Assembly (NCBI RefSeq): GCF_009811315.1
Contig: NZ_BLID01000003.1
Location: forward strand, 124,001 to 188,000
DNA from: Vibrio atypicus
Lineage (GTDB): Bacteria; Pseudomonadota; Gammaproteobacteria; Enterobacterales; Vibrionaceae
DNA: 64,000 nucleotides
Direction of reading: 5' to 3'
Both the position numbers and the translations under genes were made by a program. Every line of letters starts with the position of its first letter. The first letter of the stretch is position 1. This document shows positions 27,424 to 37,032 of this stretch, piece after piece. The notes under the pieces were generated by a model. That model was not told the DNA's origin. It was given only the letters and a program-made list of their open reading frames with translations, and searched no databases.

Positions 27424-27434
27424 AGGCGCTTTTT
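27411..27434. terminator. Bidirectional terminator overlapping the LysR stop codon
   Basis: GCGCC (27415-27419) / GGCGC (27425-27429) with A- and T-runs. The loop ATAGA contains the TAG stop of the LysR gene, so the last two sense codons lie inside the stem. Confidence 0.8.
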
Positions 27435-27450
27435 ACATATCTGTTATCCA

Positions 27451-28482
27451 TTAGAGTGCAGATAGATAAGACTTATACGCTTTTAGTCTTACCGTTGCGG
27501 CTCCTATGATATCCATAAAACCAAGTGCTTCATGCGGCTTTTTAGCTGACACCCAACCTGAACCTGTTGCACCAATAGGAACGTTGTATCCGGCAGGTTC
27601 TTCGAACTCAATGACAATCGTTCTTCCGTGAGATCCTGCGTTGTTGCCCACGTGTTGGCGAACATGCTGTGAGCCGTTAATTACGGATACACGCGCTTCG
27701 CCTGTCCCTGCTGTAAGGCTGTGAACACGACCACGGAATATCTCACCAGGGTAGGCATCAACATAGAATTCGGCAAACTGACCAATTTCAATGTTGCGGT
27801 AAGTTTGGTCTGCTATGCGCATCTCTACAAATTTCTTATTGGTGTTGTAAAGGTGCATATTACCGACGCGAGTCCCTTCTACGATATTAGTAATAGATAA
27901 CTGACCATCGAAAGGCGCTCGGATTTCACGGCGTTCGTTCTGCCAATCAGCAGTGGCAATTTGCGCATTAATGCTCAGGATTTGAGCGTTCACTGCCGCT
28001 ATTTTTGCATCGGTTGATTCGATACGAGTTCGTAAATCATCCCGTTGAGACTCCTGAGCAAAGTCGTTCAATTTGGTTAGTCGTTCTAGCTGCTTTTTGT
28101 CATTATTGATTTGATGCGTTAGCGCTAGGATTTCAGCGTGTGCCGCGTCTTTTTGCGCCGTGAGCCCTTCAACTTGCGCAGCGGAATCTTCGGTGCGCAG
28201 GGTATAAATAAGCTCGCCTTCTTTTACCATCTGATTGTGCTCAACGAATACCTGATCAACCTCCTGACCAATTAACGGACTTAATACTGCATGAGGCGCT
28301 TTGACTGTTGTGCTGTCGGTCAAATCAGCCGGAGACCAAAAGCGATGCGCAGTAAAGAGTGAAAAAGCAAGCAAAGCGCCAATACCGACAATCACTACCG
28401 CGTTTCTTAACGTCCAGCGAACGACACCTGTTTTTACTAGCAACCAGCAAATAAATACGTATGGGAGCATTATCTCTTTCAT
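27451..28482 (-). CDS. HlyD-family membrane fusion protein
   Basis: 343-residue inner-membrane-anchored adaptor (hydrophobic 5-45), lipoyl half-motif VLSPLIGQEVDQVFVEHNQMVKEG, a coiled coil (about 105-185, alanine/glutamate/lysine-rich) and the second half APFDGQLSITNIVEGTRV. It resembles the EmrA/YibH/YiaV group. No export permease or ABC gene is adjacent; its only partner is the membrane protein gene three bases upstream. Substrate unknown. Confidence 0.85.
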   Translation of the reverse strand: MKEIMLPYVFICWLLVKTGVVRWTLRNAVVIVGIGALLAFSLFTAHRFWSPADLTDSTTVKAPHAVLSPLIGQEVDQVFVEHNQMVKEGELIYTLRTEDSAAQVEGLTAQKDAAHAEILALTHQINNDKKQLERLTKLNDFAQESQRDDLRTRIESTDAKIAAVNAQILSINAQIATADWQNERREIRAPFDGQLSITNIVEGTRVGNMHLYNTNKKFVEMRIADQTYRNIEIGQFAEFYVDAYPGEIFRGRVHSLTAGTGEARVSVINGSQHVRQHVGNNAGSHGRTIVIEFEEPAGYNVPIGATGSGWVSAKKPHEALGFMDIIGAATVRLKAYKSYLSAL

Positions 28483-28485
28483 GGT

Positions 28486-28992
28486 TTATTCCTCGATGTT
28501 TTTGGCTGGCTGACGACCATTTCGAATGATGTTTGAGATTTCAGTAGCTAGTACGTCCCAACGGGCAAACGCGATGATGATGGCAAGGACCCACCACGCT
28601 TTATCAATGAAGAGACCACAAAGAGAAAGAGCAAACACGATTTGAGTATGCGCACTCGACATTTTTGCTGCCTGATGAACAGCAACTTCATGGAGTTGCC
28701 ACATTAAATAGACAACATAAATAAGAATCGCGACGGTTACGAAGAAGATAAACCCCATGAACACCTCAGAGTCTAAGAGGGTTAAAATTGCAGGGTAACC
28801 GTTAGAAAAGTACTCTTCAGGCAGATCTTTACCATGTACAGTGCCAAGTTTTGATAGCAGTACAGAAGCACCAATCAAGACCGTGGCTGCGATAGACCAC
28901 TTGATTACATAAGATAATAGGGTTTTAGCAATCCTTAGCGGCTTCGTGTCCGTTCCTTTATACGGCGATGGTAAAGTAGTTTTTGGAGACAT
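28486..28992 (-). CDS. Membrane protein of unknown function, partner of HlyD-like gene
   Basis: 168-residue protein with three or four hydrophobic segments (about 31-50, 75-95, 105-125, 128-145). It overlaps in role with the small DUF3302 proteins that precede yiaV/yibH in enteric bacteria, but it is longer and I do not recognise the family with certainty. Three bases separate it from the HlyD-like gene, so the two form an operon. Confidence 0.7.
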   Translation of the reverse strand: MSPKTTLPSPYKGTDTKPLRIAKTLLSYVIKWSIAATVLIGASVLLSKLGTVHGKDLPEEYFSNGYPAILTLLDSEVFMGFIFFVTVAILIYVVYLMWQLHEVAVHQAAKMSSAHTQIVFALSLCGLFIDKAWWVLAIIIAFARWDVLATEISNIIRNGRQPAKNIEE

Positions 28993-29045
28993 ACATACGG
29001 CCTTCTTTATTGCTTTGGTAAAAGAATACGCAATGCCGAATGTAA

Positions 29046-29070
29046 ATTTGGAATAGTCGAAATTCCAAAT
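29046..29070. promoter_or_regulatory. Palindrome upstream of the membrane-protein/HlyD operon
   Basis: ATTTGGAAT (29046-29054) / ATTCCAAAT (29062-29070), perfect nine-base arms around seven bases. It lies 54-78 bases upstream of the operon start codon, where an operator would sit, and downstream of the tkt terminator, so it is unlikely to be a terminator itself. Confidence 0.5.
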
Positions 29071-29093
29071 GAAAAGTGAATGAATTCCTAGAA

Positions 29094-29122
29094 AAAAGCC
29101 CCGCTCAGAGAGCAGGGCTTTT
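29094..29122 (-). terminator. Intrinsic terminator after tkt
   Basis: AAAAGCCC (29094-29101) / GGGCTTTT (29115-29122) with an inner GCTC/GAGC stem; minus-strand T-run follows from 29092-29097. Confidence 0.8.
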
Positions 29123-29144
29123 AAACAGAGTAAGGTTACAGTAA

Positions 29145-31151
29145 TTAAGCTAGAAGCTCTTTCGCTGTGTTTACTACGTTTTCAGTTGTGAAACCGAACA
29201 TCTTGAATAGCTCGCCCGCTGGTGCAGATTCGCCGAACGTTGTCATACCGATGATCTTGCCACCGAAGCCAACGTACTTGTACCAGAAGTCAGCGATGCC
29301 AGCTTCAACTGCGATACGTGCTGTTACGTCAGATGGAAGTACAGATTCACGGTATTCTGCATCTTGCTTATCGAACGCGTCAGTTGCAGGCATAGATACT
29401 ACGCGTACTTTCTTACCTTCAGCCGTTAGTTCAGCCGCTGCGTTAACTGCTAGCTCAACTTCAGAACCTGTTGCAATAAGAATAAGCTCTGGTTTGCCTT
29501 CACAATCTTTCAGGATGTAACCACCCTTCGCGATGTTAGCTACTTGCTCGTCGCTACGCTCTTGCTGTGCAAGGTTTTGACGAGAGAAGATTAGAGACGT
29601 TGGGCCGTCTTTACGTTCGATAGCCAGTTTCCAAGCCACTGCAGATTCAACTTGGTCACATGGACGCCATGTGCTCATGTTTGGAGTTAGACGTAGAGAA
29701 GCGATTTGCTCAACTGGTTGGTGAGTTGGGCCATCTTCGCCAAGACCGATAGAGTCGTGCGTGTAAACTTGGATGTTCTGAACTTTCATCAGAGCAGCCA
29801 TACGCATTGCGTTACGCGCGTATTCCATGAACATTAGGAAAGTAGCGCCGTATGGTACGAAACCACCGTGCAGAGCGATACCGTTCATGATAGCCGTCAT
29901 ACCGAATTCACGTACACCGTAGTGGATGTAGTTACCCGCTGGATCTTCAGCAGAAACAGACTTAGAGCCAGACCACATGGTTAGGTTAGAAGGCGCAAGG
30001 TCAGCAGAGCCGCCTAGGAATTCAGGTAGCATAGCACCGAATGCTTCTAGCGCATTTTGAGAAGCTTTGCGTGATGCAATGTTTGCAGGGTTAGCTTGAA
30101 GGTCAGCAATGATTGCGTTTGCTTTCTCTTCCCACTCTGCTGGAAGTTCACCGTTTACGCGGCGTTTGAATTCAGCTGCCAGCTCAGGGTACGCTGCTTC
30201 ATAAGCTGCAAGTTTCTCGTTCCACGCTGCTTCCTTAGCTGCGCCTGCTTCTTTCGCATCCCACTCTGAGTAGACTTCCGACGGAATTTCAAAAGGACCG
30301 TGCTCCCAACCAAGTTCTTTACGTGTAGCTGCAATTTCTTCAGCGCCTAGTGGTGCACCGTGACAATCGTGTGAACCAGATTTGTTTGGTGAACCAAAAC
30401 CGATGATAGTCTTAGTACAGATTAGAGTAGGGCGAGGGTCTGCTTTCGCTGCAACGATCGCTGCGTTGATCGCTTCTGCATCGTGACCGTCTACTGCTGG
30501 GATTACGTGCCAGCCGTATGCTTCAAAACGTTTTGGAGTATCGTCAGAGAACCAACCTTCAACTTCGCCGTCGATTGAGATGCCGTTGTCATCCCAGAAA
30601 GCGATAAGTTTACCAAGACCTAGCGTACCTGCTAGAGAACATGCTTCGTGAGAGATACCTTCCATCAGACAGCCATCACCCATGAATGCATAAGTGAAGT
30701 GATCAACGATGTCGTGACCTTCTTTGTTGAACTGTGCCGCAAGCGTCTTCTCAGCAAGCGCCATACCGACAGCGTTAGTGATGCCTTGACCTAGAGGGCC
30801 AGTTGTTGTCTCAACACCTGGCGCATAACCGTACTCTGGGTGGCCAGGCGTTTTAGAGTGTAGCTGACGGAAGTTCTTAAGATCGTCAATTGAAAGCTCG
30901 TAACCGGCAAGGTGAAGCAGAGAATAAATCAGCATAGAGCCGTGGCCGTTTGAAAGAACAAAACGGTCGCGGTCAGCCCACTCTGGGTTTGAAGGGTTGT
31001 GGTTTAGGTGAGAACGCCAAAGAACTTCAGCGATGTCAGCCATACCCATAGGTGCGCCTGGGTGACCAGAGTTTGCTTGTTGTACGCCATCCATGCTTAG
31101 TGCACGGATTGCGTTTGCTAAATGCTTTCTTGATGGAAGAGAGTGATCCAT
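29145..31151 (-). CDS. tkt: Transketolase
   Basis: 668-residue thiamine-diphosphate enzyme of the non-oxidative pentose phosphate pathway. TPP motif GDGCLMEG...DDNGISIDG; substrate-contact HSKTPGHPE and TGPLGQG; C-terminal [15 protein letters not shown]-terminus [26 protein letters not shown] matches E. coli TktA. Downstream of tal on the same strand with an intercistronic hairpin, so tal-tkt are likely one unit, controlled with the SorC regulator. Confidence 0.97.
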   Translation of the reverse strand: MDHSLPSRKHLANAIRALSMDGVQQANSGHPGAPMGMADIAEVLWRSHLNHNPSNPEWADRDRFVLSNGHGSMLIYSLLHLAGYELSIDDLKNFRQLHSKTPGHPEYGYAPGVETTTGPLGQGITNAVGMALAEKTLAAQFNKEGHDIVDHFTYAFMGDGCLMEGISHEACSLAGTLGLGKLIAFWDDNGISIDGEVEGWFSDDTPKRFEAYGWHVIPAVDGHDAEAINAAIVAAKADPRPTLICTKTIIGFGSPNKSGSHDCHGAPLGAEEIAATRKELGWEHGPFEIPSEVYSEWDAKEAGAAKEAAWNEKLAAYEAAYPELAAEFKRRVNGELPAEWEEKANAIIADLQANPANIASRKASQNALEAFGAMLPEFLGGSADLAPSNLTMWSGSKSVSAEDPAGNYIHYGVREFGMTAIMNGIALHGGFVPYGATFLMFMEYARNAMRMAALMKVQNIQVYTHDSIGLGEDGPTHQPVEQIASLRLTPNMSTWRPCDQVESAVAWKLAIERKDGPTSLIFSRQNLAQQERSDEQVANIAKGGYILKDCEGKPELILIATGSEVELAVNAAAELTAEGKKVRVVSMPATDAFDKQDAEYRESVLPSDVTARIAVEAGIADFWYKYVGFGGKIIGMTTFGESAPAGELFKMFGFTTENVVNTAKELLA

Positions 31152-31192
31152 AATAAATACCGATAAATAGATTGTTTCTTAAAAGGATATGA

Positions 31193-31218
31193 AGAGGGGA
31201 ACGCAAACGTTCCCCTCT
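31193..31218 (-). other. Strong hairpin between tal and tkt
   Basis: AGAGGGGAACG (31193-31203) / CGTTCCCCTCT (31208-31218) with loop CAAA. The minus strand has no T-run after it, so it is more likely a message-stabilising or partial attenuating hairpin than a full terminator. Confidence 0.7.
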
Positions 31219-31232
31219 AGAAATTCTGTGGA

Positions 31233-32183
31233 TTACAGTTTAGCTGCAATCATGTCTTCAAGTTTGCCTTGGTCAACTGCGAAGTTACGAATACCTTCAG
31301 CAACTTTCTCAACCGCCATAGCGTCAAGGTTGTGCTCCCATAGGAACTCAGCGTGAGTCATTGGAGCTGGGCGCTCTTTAGAGCCTTTAGAGTCAACTAG
31401 CTTCTCTACAACTTCACCTTCAGCAGCTTCTAGTTCAGCTAGAAGAGCAGGAGCGATAGTTAGACGGTCACAACCAGCAAGTTCTAGGATCTCGCCGATG
31501 TTACGGAAGCTTGCGCCCATAACAACAGTGTTGTAGCCGTGCTCTTTGTAGTAGTTGTAGATGTCAGTTACTGAGATTACGCCTGGATCTTCTTGAGCTT
31601 CAAAATCACGACCTTCTTTCGCTTTGTACCAGTCCATGATACGGCCAACGAATGGCGAGATTAGGAATACGCCAGCTTCAGCACAAGCACGAGCCTGAGC
31701 GAAAGAGAATAGAAGAGTAAGGTTACAGTTGATGCCTTCTTTTTCTAGGATTTCTGCTGCGCGGATACCTTCCCAAGTAGAAGCCAGTTTGATAAGGATA
31801 CGGTCGTTAGATACGCCAGCGTCGTTGTACATTTTTACAAGTTGACGAGCTTTAGCAACGCTGCCTTCAGTATCGTAAGAAAGGCGAGCATCTACTTCTG
31901 TAGAGATACGACCTGGAATCGTAGTTAGGATTTCTTTACCGATGTTTACCGCAAGCATGTCACAAGTGTCTTGAACTTGTTGTGCTTTATCTGAGCTTTG
32001 TGCTTTTGCGTATTCGATAGAAGCGTCGATTAGAGGCGCGTACTCTTCAATTTGAGCGGCTTTAAGAATCAGAGAAGGGTTAGTTGTCGCGTCTTCTGGC
32101 TGGTATTTTTTGATTGCGTCGATTTCACCAGTGTCAGCTACTACAGTCGTCAGTTTACGAAGTTGCTCTAATTTGTTGCTCAT
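31233..32183 (-). CDS. tal: Transaldolase
   Basis: 316-residue class I aldolase of the pentose phosphate pathway (TalB type). Seen: [11 protein letters not shown], the Schiff-base lysine in [24 protein letters not shown] and ISPFVGRI. The ATG at 32183 matches the E. coli start and has AGGA eight bases upstream; an in-frame ATG at 32192 sits too close to that site. Upstream gene of tal-tkt and divergent from the SorC regulator. Confidence 0.97.
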   Translation of the reverse strand: MSNKLEQLRKLTTVVADTGEIDAIKKYQPEDATTNPSLILKAAQIEEYAPLIDASIEYAKAQSSDKAQQVQDTCDMLAVNIGKEILTTIPGRISTEVDARLSYDTEGSVAKARQLVKMYNDAGVSNDRILIKLASTWEGIRAAEILEKEGINCNLTLLFSFAQARACAEAGVFLISPFVGRIMDWYKAKEGRDFEAQEDPGVISVTDIYNYYKEHGYNTVVMGASFRNIGEILELAGCDRLTIAPALLAELEAAEGEVVEKLVDSKGSKERPAPMTHAEFLWEHNLDAMAVEKVAEGIRNFAVDQGKLEDMIAAKL

Positions 32184-32632
32184 TTCGATCATCCTATTTC
32201 ATTGGGCTGCCATATGACATGAATGTCTATGGCGATGCAATTGCAAGCGAGTTAAGTAATAGACGGATTATTTAGGAATATCCACTTCGGCTACTTAATC
32301 TAAATATTTTCAACGTATGAACACTTGTAATGAACATTTGCTCGAACGCTGAGTAAATGATGGGTTCATAATTATCTCATATAGGCAGAATGTCAATTGA
32401 TAAACGAGCAATTAAGTGATGTTCATCAAGTAATTTTTCTCTCATGAAACGACCTGTATGCAATTAAACGTTTGCTAAGGACTGACGGGGCTTTGGTAAG
32501 AATTTGAATGTTGAAAATGTGAGCTGAGAAAATGTAATTCTAGTGAGCAAATGTTGCATTGTGGAGAGGGTGTAGCATATGCTAACCATCTGAGCACATG
32601 TCACGTGCTTTGATAGCTTTGGAAGAAAAACA
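32184..32632. promoter_or_regulatory. Divergent regulatory region between tal and the SorC regulator
   Basis: 449 bases without a gene. A ten-base inverted pair, ACATTTGCTC (32334-32343) and GAGCAAATGT (32545-32554), flanks the region; related text TGAACA(C/T)TTG is repeated directly at 32319 and 32332, and ACGTTTGCT occurs near 32468. These are candidate operators for the adjacent SorC-family regulator. Confidence 0.5.
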
Positions 32633-33613
32633 ATGAGCAAAACTCAACATGATATCTCAGACGACAACGCTGACCTTTTAACTGAGATTTCAGTCGCCTA
32701 TTACCAAGACGGTGCTACCCAAGAAGAGATCTCCAAAAAATTCTCTGTATCACGTGCGAAAGTAGGCCGAATGCTGAAACAAGCGCGTGATGAGGGCATC
32801 GTAGAAATCACGGTTAAATACCATCCGGTTTTCAGTGCGAAGATCGAGCAACGGTTAATCGAACGTTTTGGTGTCAAGCGTGCGTTGATTGCGTTAGATC
32901 AGCCAGTAGAAGAACAGCAGCGTCAGCAAGTAGCGGGTCTTGTCTCTAAGTATATGGCCAGTTCGATTCAAAACGGCTCGGTGGTCACGGTGGGTCAAGG
33001 ACGTAATGTTTCTGCTGTGGCGCACCATGTAGGTGTTATCCCCCAACGAGATGTGAAGTTCGTTTGTGGCATTGGCGGTATTCACCCAAGAGGCGGTATG
33101 TTCAATGCGGATCATATTTGTCGTCAGTTTGCGAAAAGCTATGGTGGTACATCAGAAACTTTGTATGCCCCTGCATATGCTGAGAATCGTGAACAAAAAA
33201 TGGCTTTTATGCAAAATGCGACTGTTAAGCAGACTCTTGATTTAGCTCGTAAGGCTGATGTTGCGTTAGTCGGGATTGGCGACATGAGCGAGAATAGCTA
33301 CATGGTGGATTTGGGTTGGTTTACCGCTGATGAAGTGGTTCAATCGCGTATGCAGCAAGGGGTAGTAGGGGATTTTGCTGGTTACGACTTTTTTGATATT
33401 CACGGACAATCCGCCAAAACGGTTATGAGTGATCGTGTTATTGGTCTAAGTATTGATGAGTTTCGACCGATTTCTCAGGTAATAGCGATTGCAGCGGAAA
33501 ACAGTAAACCACTGGCGTTACTTGGTGCACTTCGTACTGGAGTGATCGATGTGATCGCAACGAGTGTAAGTAATGCACTAACCGTACTGAACCTTGATGA
33601 ACAAATGAAATGA
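32633..33613 (+). CDS. SorC/DeoR-type sugar-binding transcriptional regulator
   Basis: 326-residue regulator: N-terminal helix-turn-helix (about 15-60; DGATQEEISKKFSVSRAKVGRML) and a sugar-phosphate-binding domain (GQGRNVSAVA, FVCGIGGI, VGIGDM, VIGLSIDEFRPI). Family members (SorC, DeoR, LsrR) are relieved by phosphorylated sugars. Its divergence from tal-tkt suggests control by a pentose-phosphate pathway intermediate, which is inference. Confidence 0.88.
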   Translation: MSKTQHDISDDNADLLTEISVAYYQDGATQEEISKKFSVSRAKVGRMLKQARDEGIVEITVKYHPVFSAKIEQRLIERFGVKRALIALDQPVEEQQRQQVAGLVSKYMASSIQNGSVVTVGQGRNVSAVAHHVGVIPQRDVKFVCGIGGIHPRGGMFNADHICRQFAKSYGGTSETLYAPAYAENREQKMAFMQNATVKQTLDLARKADVALVGIGDMSENSYMVDLGWFTADEVVQSRMQQGVVGDFAGYDFFDIHGQSAKTVMSDRVIGLSIDEFRPISQVIAIAAENSKPLALLGALRTGVIDVIATSVSNALTVLNLDEQMK

Positions 33614-33663
33614 TCGATAAATGACGTCGCGCAGGTTTTAACGCCTGACCGTGCAATTTATGT

Positions 33664-33705
33664 AATTTGGATGCGGTGGACACAAAGTCACTCGCATCCC
33701 AAATT
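33664..33705 (+). other. Long imperfect hairpin between SorC gene and chitinase gene
   Basis: AATTTGGATGCGGTG (33664-33678) pairs with CACTCGCATCCCAAATT (33689-33705), interrupted by single-base bulges at T33692 and C33700. There is no T-run, so a simple intrinsic terminator is unlikely; it lies 63 bases before the chitinase start. Confidence 0.6.
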
Positions 33706-33767
33706 TGTTTACACGTAAAAATTAATTTTCCTTGATTAATTAGTAATCAGTTAACAAGGAGAATAAA

Positions 33768-35060
33768 ATGAAGAAGACAATCGCTGCTGTCGTTTTAACC
33801 TCGACAATGAGTATTGCTGCTCATGCCCAAGACAAAGTCGTCGCGGGATACTTCGCCGAATGGCAATACAACAACCCTGACAACCCATATCAAGTCAAAG
33901 ATATTCCTGCCGAAAATCTTACTCAAATTATCTACGCTTTCTTAAGTATGTGTGGGCCGCATACCGGAGCGAGTGAAGCAATTCAAAAGCAAGTCGCAGA
34001 GCACTGTGAGGGAAAAGAACCGTTCACGGCGATAGTGGTTGATCAACAATCTGCTTTAAAAGAAGATTTTGGTCCGGTATCGGTGCCAGTTGATTACAAA
34101 GGCCACTTTGCTCAGTTAGCCCAGTTAAAAAAGGATAATCCTCAATTAGTTATTCTGCCGTCGTTTGGCGGGTGGACCATGTCTGAACCTTTTCATGCCA
34201 TGGCTAAAGATCCAAAGTCCATTAAGCACTTCTCTAAGACAGCGGTTGAATTGATTGCGCAGTACGATTTCTTTGGTGGCATTGATTTAGATTGGGAATA
34301 CCCTGGTGGCGGTGGCCTTACGACCTCTCCTTGGAACCCAGATACAAAACTGAGTGATGGCCAGAAAGCCGATGAAAGAGAAGCGTTTAACCTGTTGGTA
34401 AAAACCCTTCGTGCTGACTTAGATACGCTCGCTGATAAAACAAAGCGCAATTATGAGCTGTCCACTGCGGTTGGTGTTGGCGCAAAAGCGCAACAAATAG
34501 ATTGGAAAACTGCGAGCCCTTATTTAACCAATATGTTTGCCATGACGTATGACTTTCTGGGCGGTTGGGGCCAGCAAACAGGGCATACGACTAACTTACA
34601 CGCAACAGACCGAAGCTGGTGGGGAATGGGGGCTGATGTTTTTATTAATCAGATGATTGAACAAGGTATTCCGAGTGAAAAGCTTGTTATCGGTGCGGCA
34701 TTTTACGGCCGAGGTTGGCAAGGAACGCAAGCCTACAATGGTGAACTACCTAACGGTGAACTGCTTTCTGATGGAGGCGCACCATTTGGAACAGGCGAGA
34801 ATGGCTACTTTATGTTCTGGGATCTTGTAAACAACTATGGGACCAAGCAGGGATATCAGTACAAGTATGATGAACAAGCACAAGCGCCTTATTTATGGAA
34901 TCCAGAGAAGAAAGTCTTTATTTCGTTTGAAGACAAACGTTCAATTAAAGCCAAAGCTAACTGGGCCAAAGAAGCCAAGCTAGGTGGTATTTTTACTTGG
35001 GAGCTATCCGGAGACCCTAGCGGAACCTTGGTAGAAGTAATGAGTAAAGAAGTTCAGTAA
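33768..35060 (+). CDS. Secreted GH18 chitinase
   Basis: 430-residue glycoside hydrolase family 18 enzyme degrading chitin. Signal peptide 1-20 (ending AHA). Beta-strand motif LPSFGGWTMS, catalytic motif GGIDLDWEYPG (Asp173, Asp175, catalytic Glu177), later MTYDFLGGWG and the C-terminal GGIFTWELSGD. The first Asp of the usual DGxDxDxE is Gly here. No carbohydrate-binding module is evident, so the enzyme is a bare catalytic domain. ATG with AAGGAGA upstream. Confidence 0.95.
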   Translation: MKKTIAAVVLTSTMSIAAHAQDKVVAGYFAEWQYNNPDNPYQVKDIPAENLTQIIYAFLSMCGPHTGASEAIQKQVAEHCEGKEPFTAIVVDQQSALKEDFGPVSVPVDYKGHFAQLAQLKKDNPQLVILPSFGGWTMSEPFHAMAKDPKSIKHFSKTAVELIAQYDFFGGIDLDWEYPGGGGLTTSPWNPDTKLSDGQKADEREAFNLLVKTLRADLDTLADKTKRNYELSTAVGVGAKAQQIDWKTASPYLTNMFAMTYDFLGGWGQQTGHTTNLHATDRSWWGMGADVFINQMIEQGIPSEKLVIGAAFYGRGWQGTQAYNGELPNGELLSDGGAPFGTGENGYFMFWDLVNNYGTKQGYQYKYDEQAQAPYLWNPEKKVFISFEDKRSIKAKANWAKEAKLGGIFTWELSGDPSGTLVEVMSKEVQ

Positions 35061-35065
35061 ATATA

Positions 35066-35095
35066 AGCCCCAGTATAATACTGGGGCTTTTTTTA
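35066..35095 (+). terminator. Intrinsic terminator after the chitinase gene
   Basis: AAGCCCCAGT (35066-35075) / ACTGGGGCTT (35081-35090), then TTTTT. The minus strand tail is weaker but may help end the moeA operon. Confidence 0.85.
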
Positions 35096-35099
35096 AAGG

Positions 35100-35927
35100 T
35101 TATTCGATCGGTAACTCTTCCCGTTGCCCCCACTCAGTCCAAGAGCCATCATAAATCGATAGTCCTTTGTAGCCGCAAAGCTCTGCGGCGAGCAGTACGA
35201 TAGCGGCAGTGACGCCGGAACCGCAACTAAATAGGGTTCTATCAACCTCTTTTGAAAGAGACTGATCAAGTATTGGTTTGAGCTCATCTATTGGCTTAAG
35301 TTTATGTTCATTCATCAACTCGGCAAAAGGCTGACATACCGAGTTTGGAATGTGACCACTGCGAATCCCAGGTCTCGGTTCGGGCACTTCCTTATTGAAT
35401 CTAGCCCGAGAACGAGCATCAACCGTCAGTGATTTAGGATTATCGATCTCATTGAGGACATGCTCGGCATCAATGAAAAAATTTGGGTCTAGCGTACCCG
35501 TGAAGTTGCCTAGCATGTGCGGTTGGTCGTACTGTTCTACAGTTTCAAACCCAGCGTTTTTCCATTCTGTTAAACCGCCGTCAAGAACATAGACATTTTT
35601 GTGTCCCATCGCTTTAAGCATCCACCAAGCGCGAGGTGAGGCGAACGTACCACTATTGTCGTAGACGACCACAATAGATTCGTTGTTGAGCCCTAACTCT
35701 TGCGCTAAGCCTATAAACCGATCCTGATCTGGCATCATATGAGGAAGTGAAGCGTTGATGTCACAAAACTCTTTGTCGTAGTCGAACCTAAGGGTCTTTG
35801 GAATGAAATTGACGGTGTCTTTTTCTACTTCACCAGGGATCTTGAAATCGATACTCGCATCAAGAAGGATAAGGTTCGGGTTAGTAAGCTGCTGGTTTAG
35901 CCATTGGGGAGTAACGAGTGGAGACAT
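35100..35927 (-). CDS. Thiosulfate/3-mercaptopyruvate sulfurtransferase
   Basis: 275-residue two-domain rhodanese. The C-terminal active loop SCGSGVTA is the CGSGVTA type typical of 3-mercaptopyruvate sulfurtransferases (SseA) rather than the CRKGVT of thiosulfate enzymes. Inactive N-domain keeps the fold (LLDASIDF, YDNSGTFASPRAWWML). ATG 35927 has AAAGGA eight bases upstream; the earlier codons belong to the neighbouring gene's end. Last gene of a moeA-moeB operon, where it might supply sulfur for molybdopterin; that is inference. Confidence 0.9.
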   Translation of the reverse strand: MSPLVTPQWLNQQLTNPNLILLDASIDFKIPGEVEKDTVNFIPKTLRFDYDKEFCDINASLPHMMPDQDRFIGLAQELGLNNESIVVVYDNSGTFASPRAWWMLKAMGHKNVYVLDGGLTEWKNAGFETVEQYDQPHMLGNFTGTLDPNFFIDAEHVLNEIDNPKSLTVDARSRARFNKEVPEPRPGIRSGHIPNSVCQPFAELMNEHKLKPIDELKPILDQSLSKEVDRTLFSCGSGVTAAIVLLAAELCGYKGLSIYDGSWTEWGQREELPIE

Positions 35928-35937
35928 ACGTATTCCT

Positions 35938-36249
35938 TTACTGATGTTGATAGCATTTAATAACTTGGTAAGAGTTAACTTTAGTGAAAGAGTTGTTTTC
36001 TTGCTCAATTAAGACTTGTGATCGCTCTGGACAATCCAGCTTTGGGTCACTTTGAATTAGTAATGGCTCGCCGTCTTCTGTGATGACATTGAGATAACGA
36101 CGGTGCCCATCGAGTGATTGAGTCAGTGTTTGTGAGGCCACTGTCGCAGTAAACCTTTTGACGCTGGCTTCTGGTTTCAAATACAGCATTAAAAGGAGAG
36201 TTAAGCAAGAGACTGCAAAAGCGGTAAGAAATATTTTAGGGTTATTCAA
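35938..36249 (-). CDS. Small single-pass membrane protein in the moeA operon
   Basis: About 103 residues: N-terminal hydrophobic helix (about 7-24) then a soluble domain with two Cys (LDCPERS, VIKCYQ). The TTG at 36249 lies five bases after AAGGAG, a better fit than the GTG at 36255 that overlaps that site. Ten bases separate it from the sulfurtransferase gene. I do not recognise the family. Confidence 0.7.
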   Translation of the reverse strand: MNNPKIFLTAFAVSCLTLLLMLYLKPEASVKRFTATVASQTLTQSLDGHRRYLNVITEDGEPLLIQSDPKLDCPERSQVLIEQENNSFTKVNSYQVIKCYQHQ

Positions 36250-36273
36250 AGTCACTCCTTACCGCGTGCATGT

Positions 36274-37023
36274 TTAGCTACATACCGGGCAGTTAGGCAT
36301 CTTCATTAAGTTCATTTCGCGCCAAGACATACTAAGCGCATCTAAGATTAGAATTTTTCCTTTCTTAGGCTGGCCATAGTTTGCGATAACTTTGATGGTT
36401 TCCATTGCTTGTACTGCACCAACAATACCTACAACAGGTGCCATAACACCAGCTTCGACACAACTTAAAGCTCCACTTCCGAAAAGCGCACTCAAGCATT
36501 GGTAGCATGGCTGCGTTGGGTCATCATAAGTAAAGACACTGATTTGTCCTTCCATGCGAATGGCTGCGCCTGATACAAGAGGCGTTTTTGTCGCAAAACA
36601 AAGTCTATTGAGCTGGTTGCGAGTCTCAACGTTATCAGAGGCGTCGACAACGATAGAGTGCGTTTCGATTAGCGCCCTAAGTTCACTGTCATCTAAGCGC
36701 GTGGCAACTGTCTCAACAACGATATGTGGGTTAAGCTCACGTAGTGAATTTGCTGCCGACTCAACTTTCTTTTTGCCAATATCCGCGTCGTGGTGCAGTA
36801 CTTGGCGCTGCAGGTTAGAGAGTTCCACCACATCATCATCGATGAGGGTTATTTTCCCTATGCCTGCCGTCGCTAAATATTGGCTAGAAGCACAACCCAG
36901 TCCGCCTGCGCCAAGCATTAAAACCGATGCTTGTTTGAGGGCTTCTTGGCCCTCAAAATCAAATTGGCGCAAAATAATCTGTCTGTTGTAGCGCAGCATC
37001 TCTTGATCAGAGAGTATCTCCAA
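36274..37023 (-). CDS. moeB: Molybdopterin-synthase adenylyltransferase
   Basis: 249 residues, the same length as E. coli MoeB, which adenylates MoaD for sulfur transfer. ATP-binding GAGGLGCASSQYLA, Arg finger region NLQRQV, catalytic DASDNVETR, VSGAAIRMEGQ and zinc Cys pairs (CYQC, CPVC). TTG start at 37023 with AGGAG six bases upstream restores the family N-terminus MEILSDQEMLRYNRQ. Ten bases downstream of moeA. Confidence 0.95.
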   Translation of the reverse strand: MEILSDQEMLRYNRQIILRQFDFEGQEALKQASVLMLGAGGLGCASSQYLATAGIGKITLIDDDVVELSNLQRQVLHHDADIGKKKVESAANSLRELNPHIVVETVATRLDDSELRALIETHSIVVDASDNVETRNQLNRLCFATKTPLVSGAAIRMEGQISVFTYDDPTQPCYQCLSALFGSGALSCVEAGVMAPVVGIVGAVQAMETIKVIANYGQPKKGKILILDALSMSWREMNLMKMPNCPVCS

Positions 37024-37032
37024 AGCCAACTC

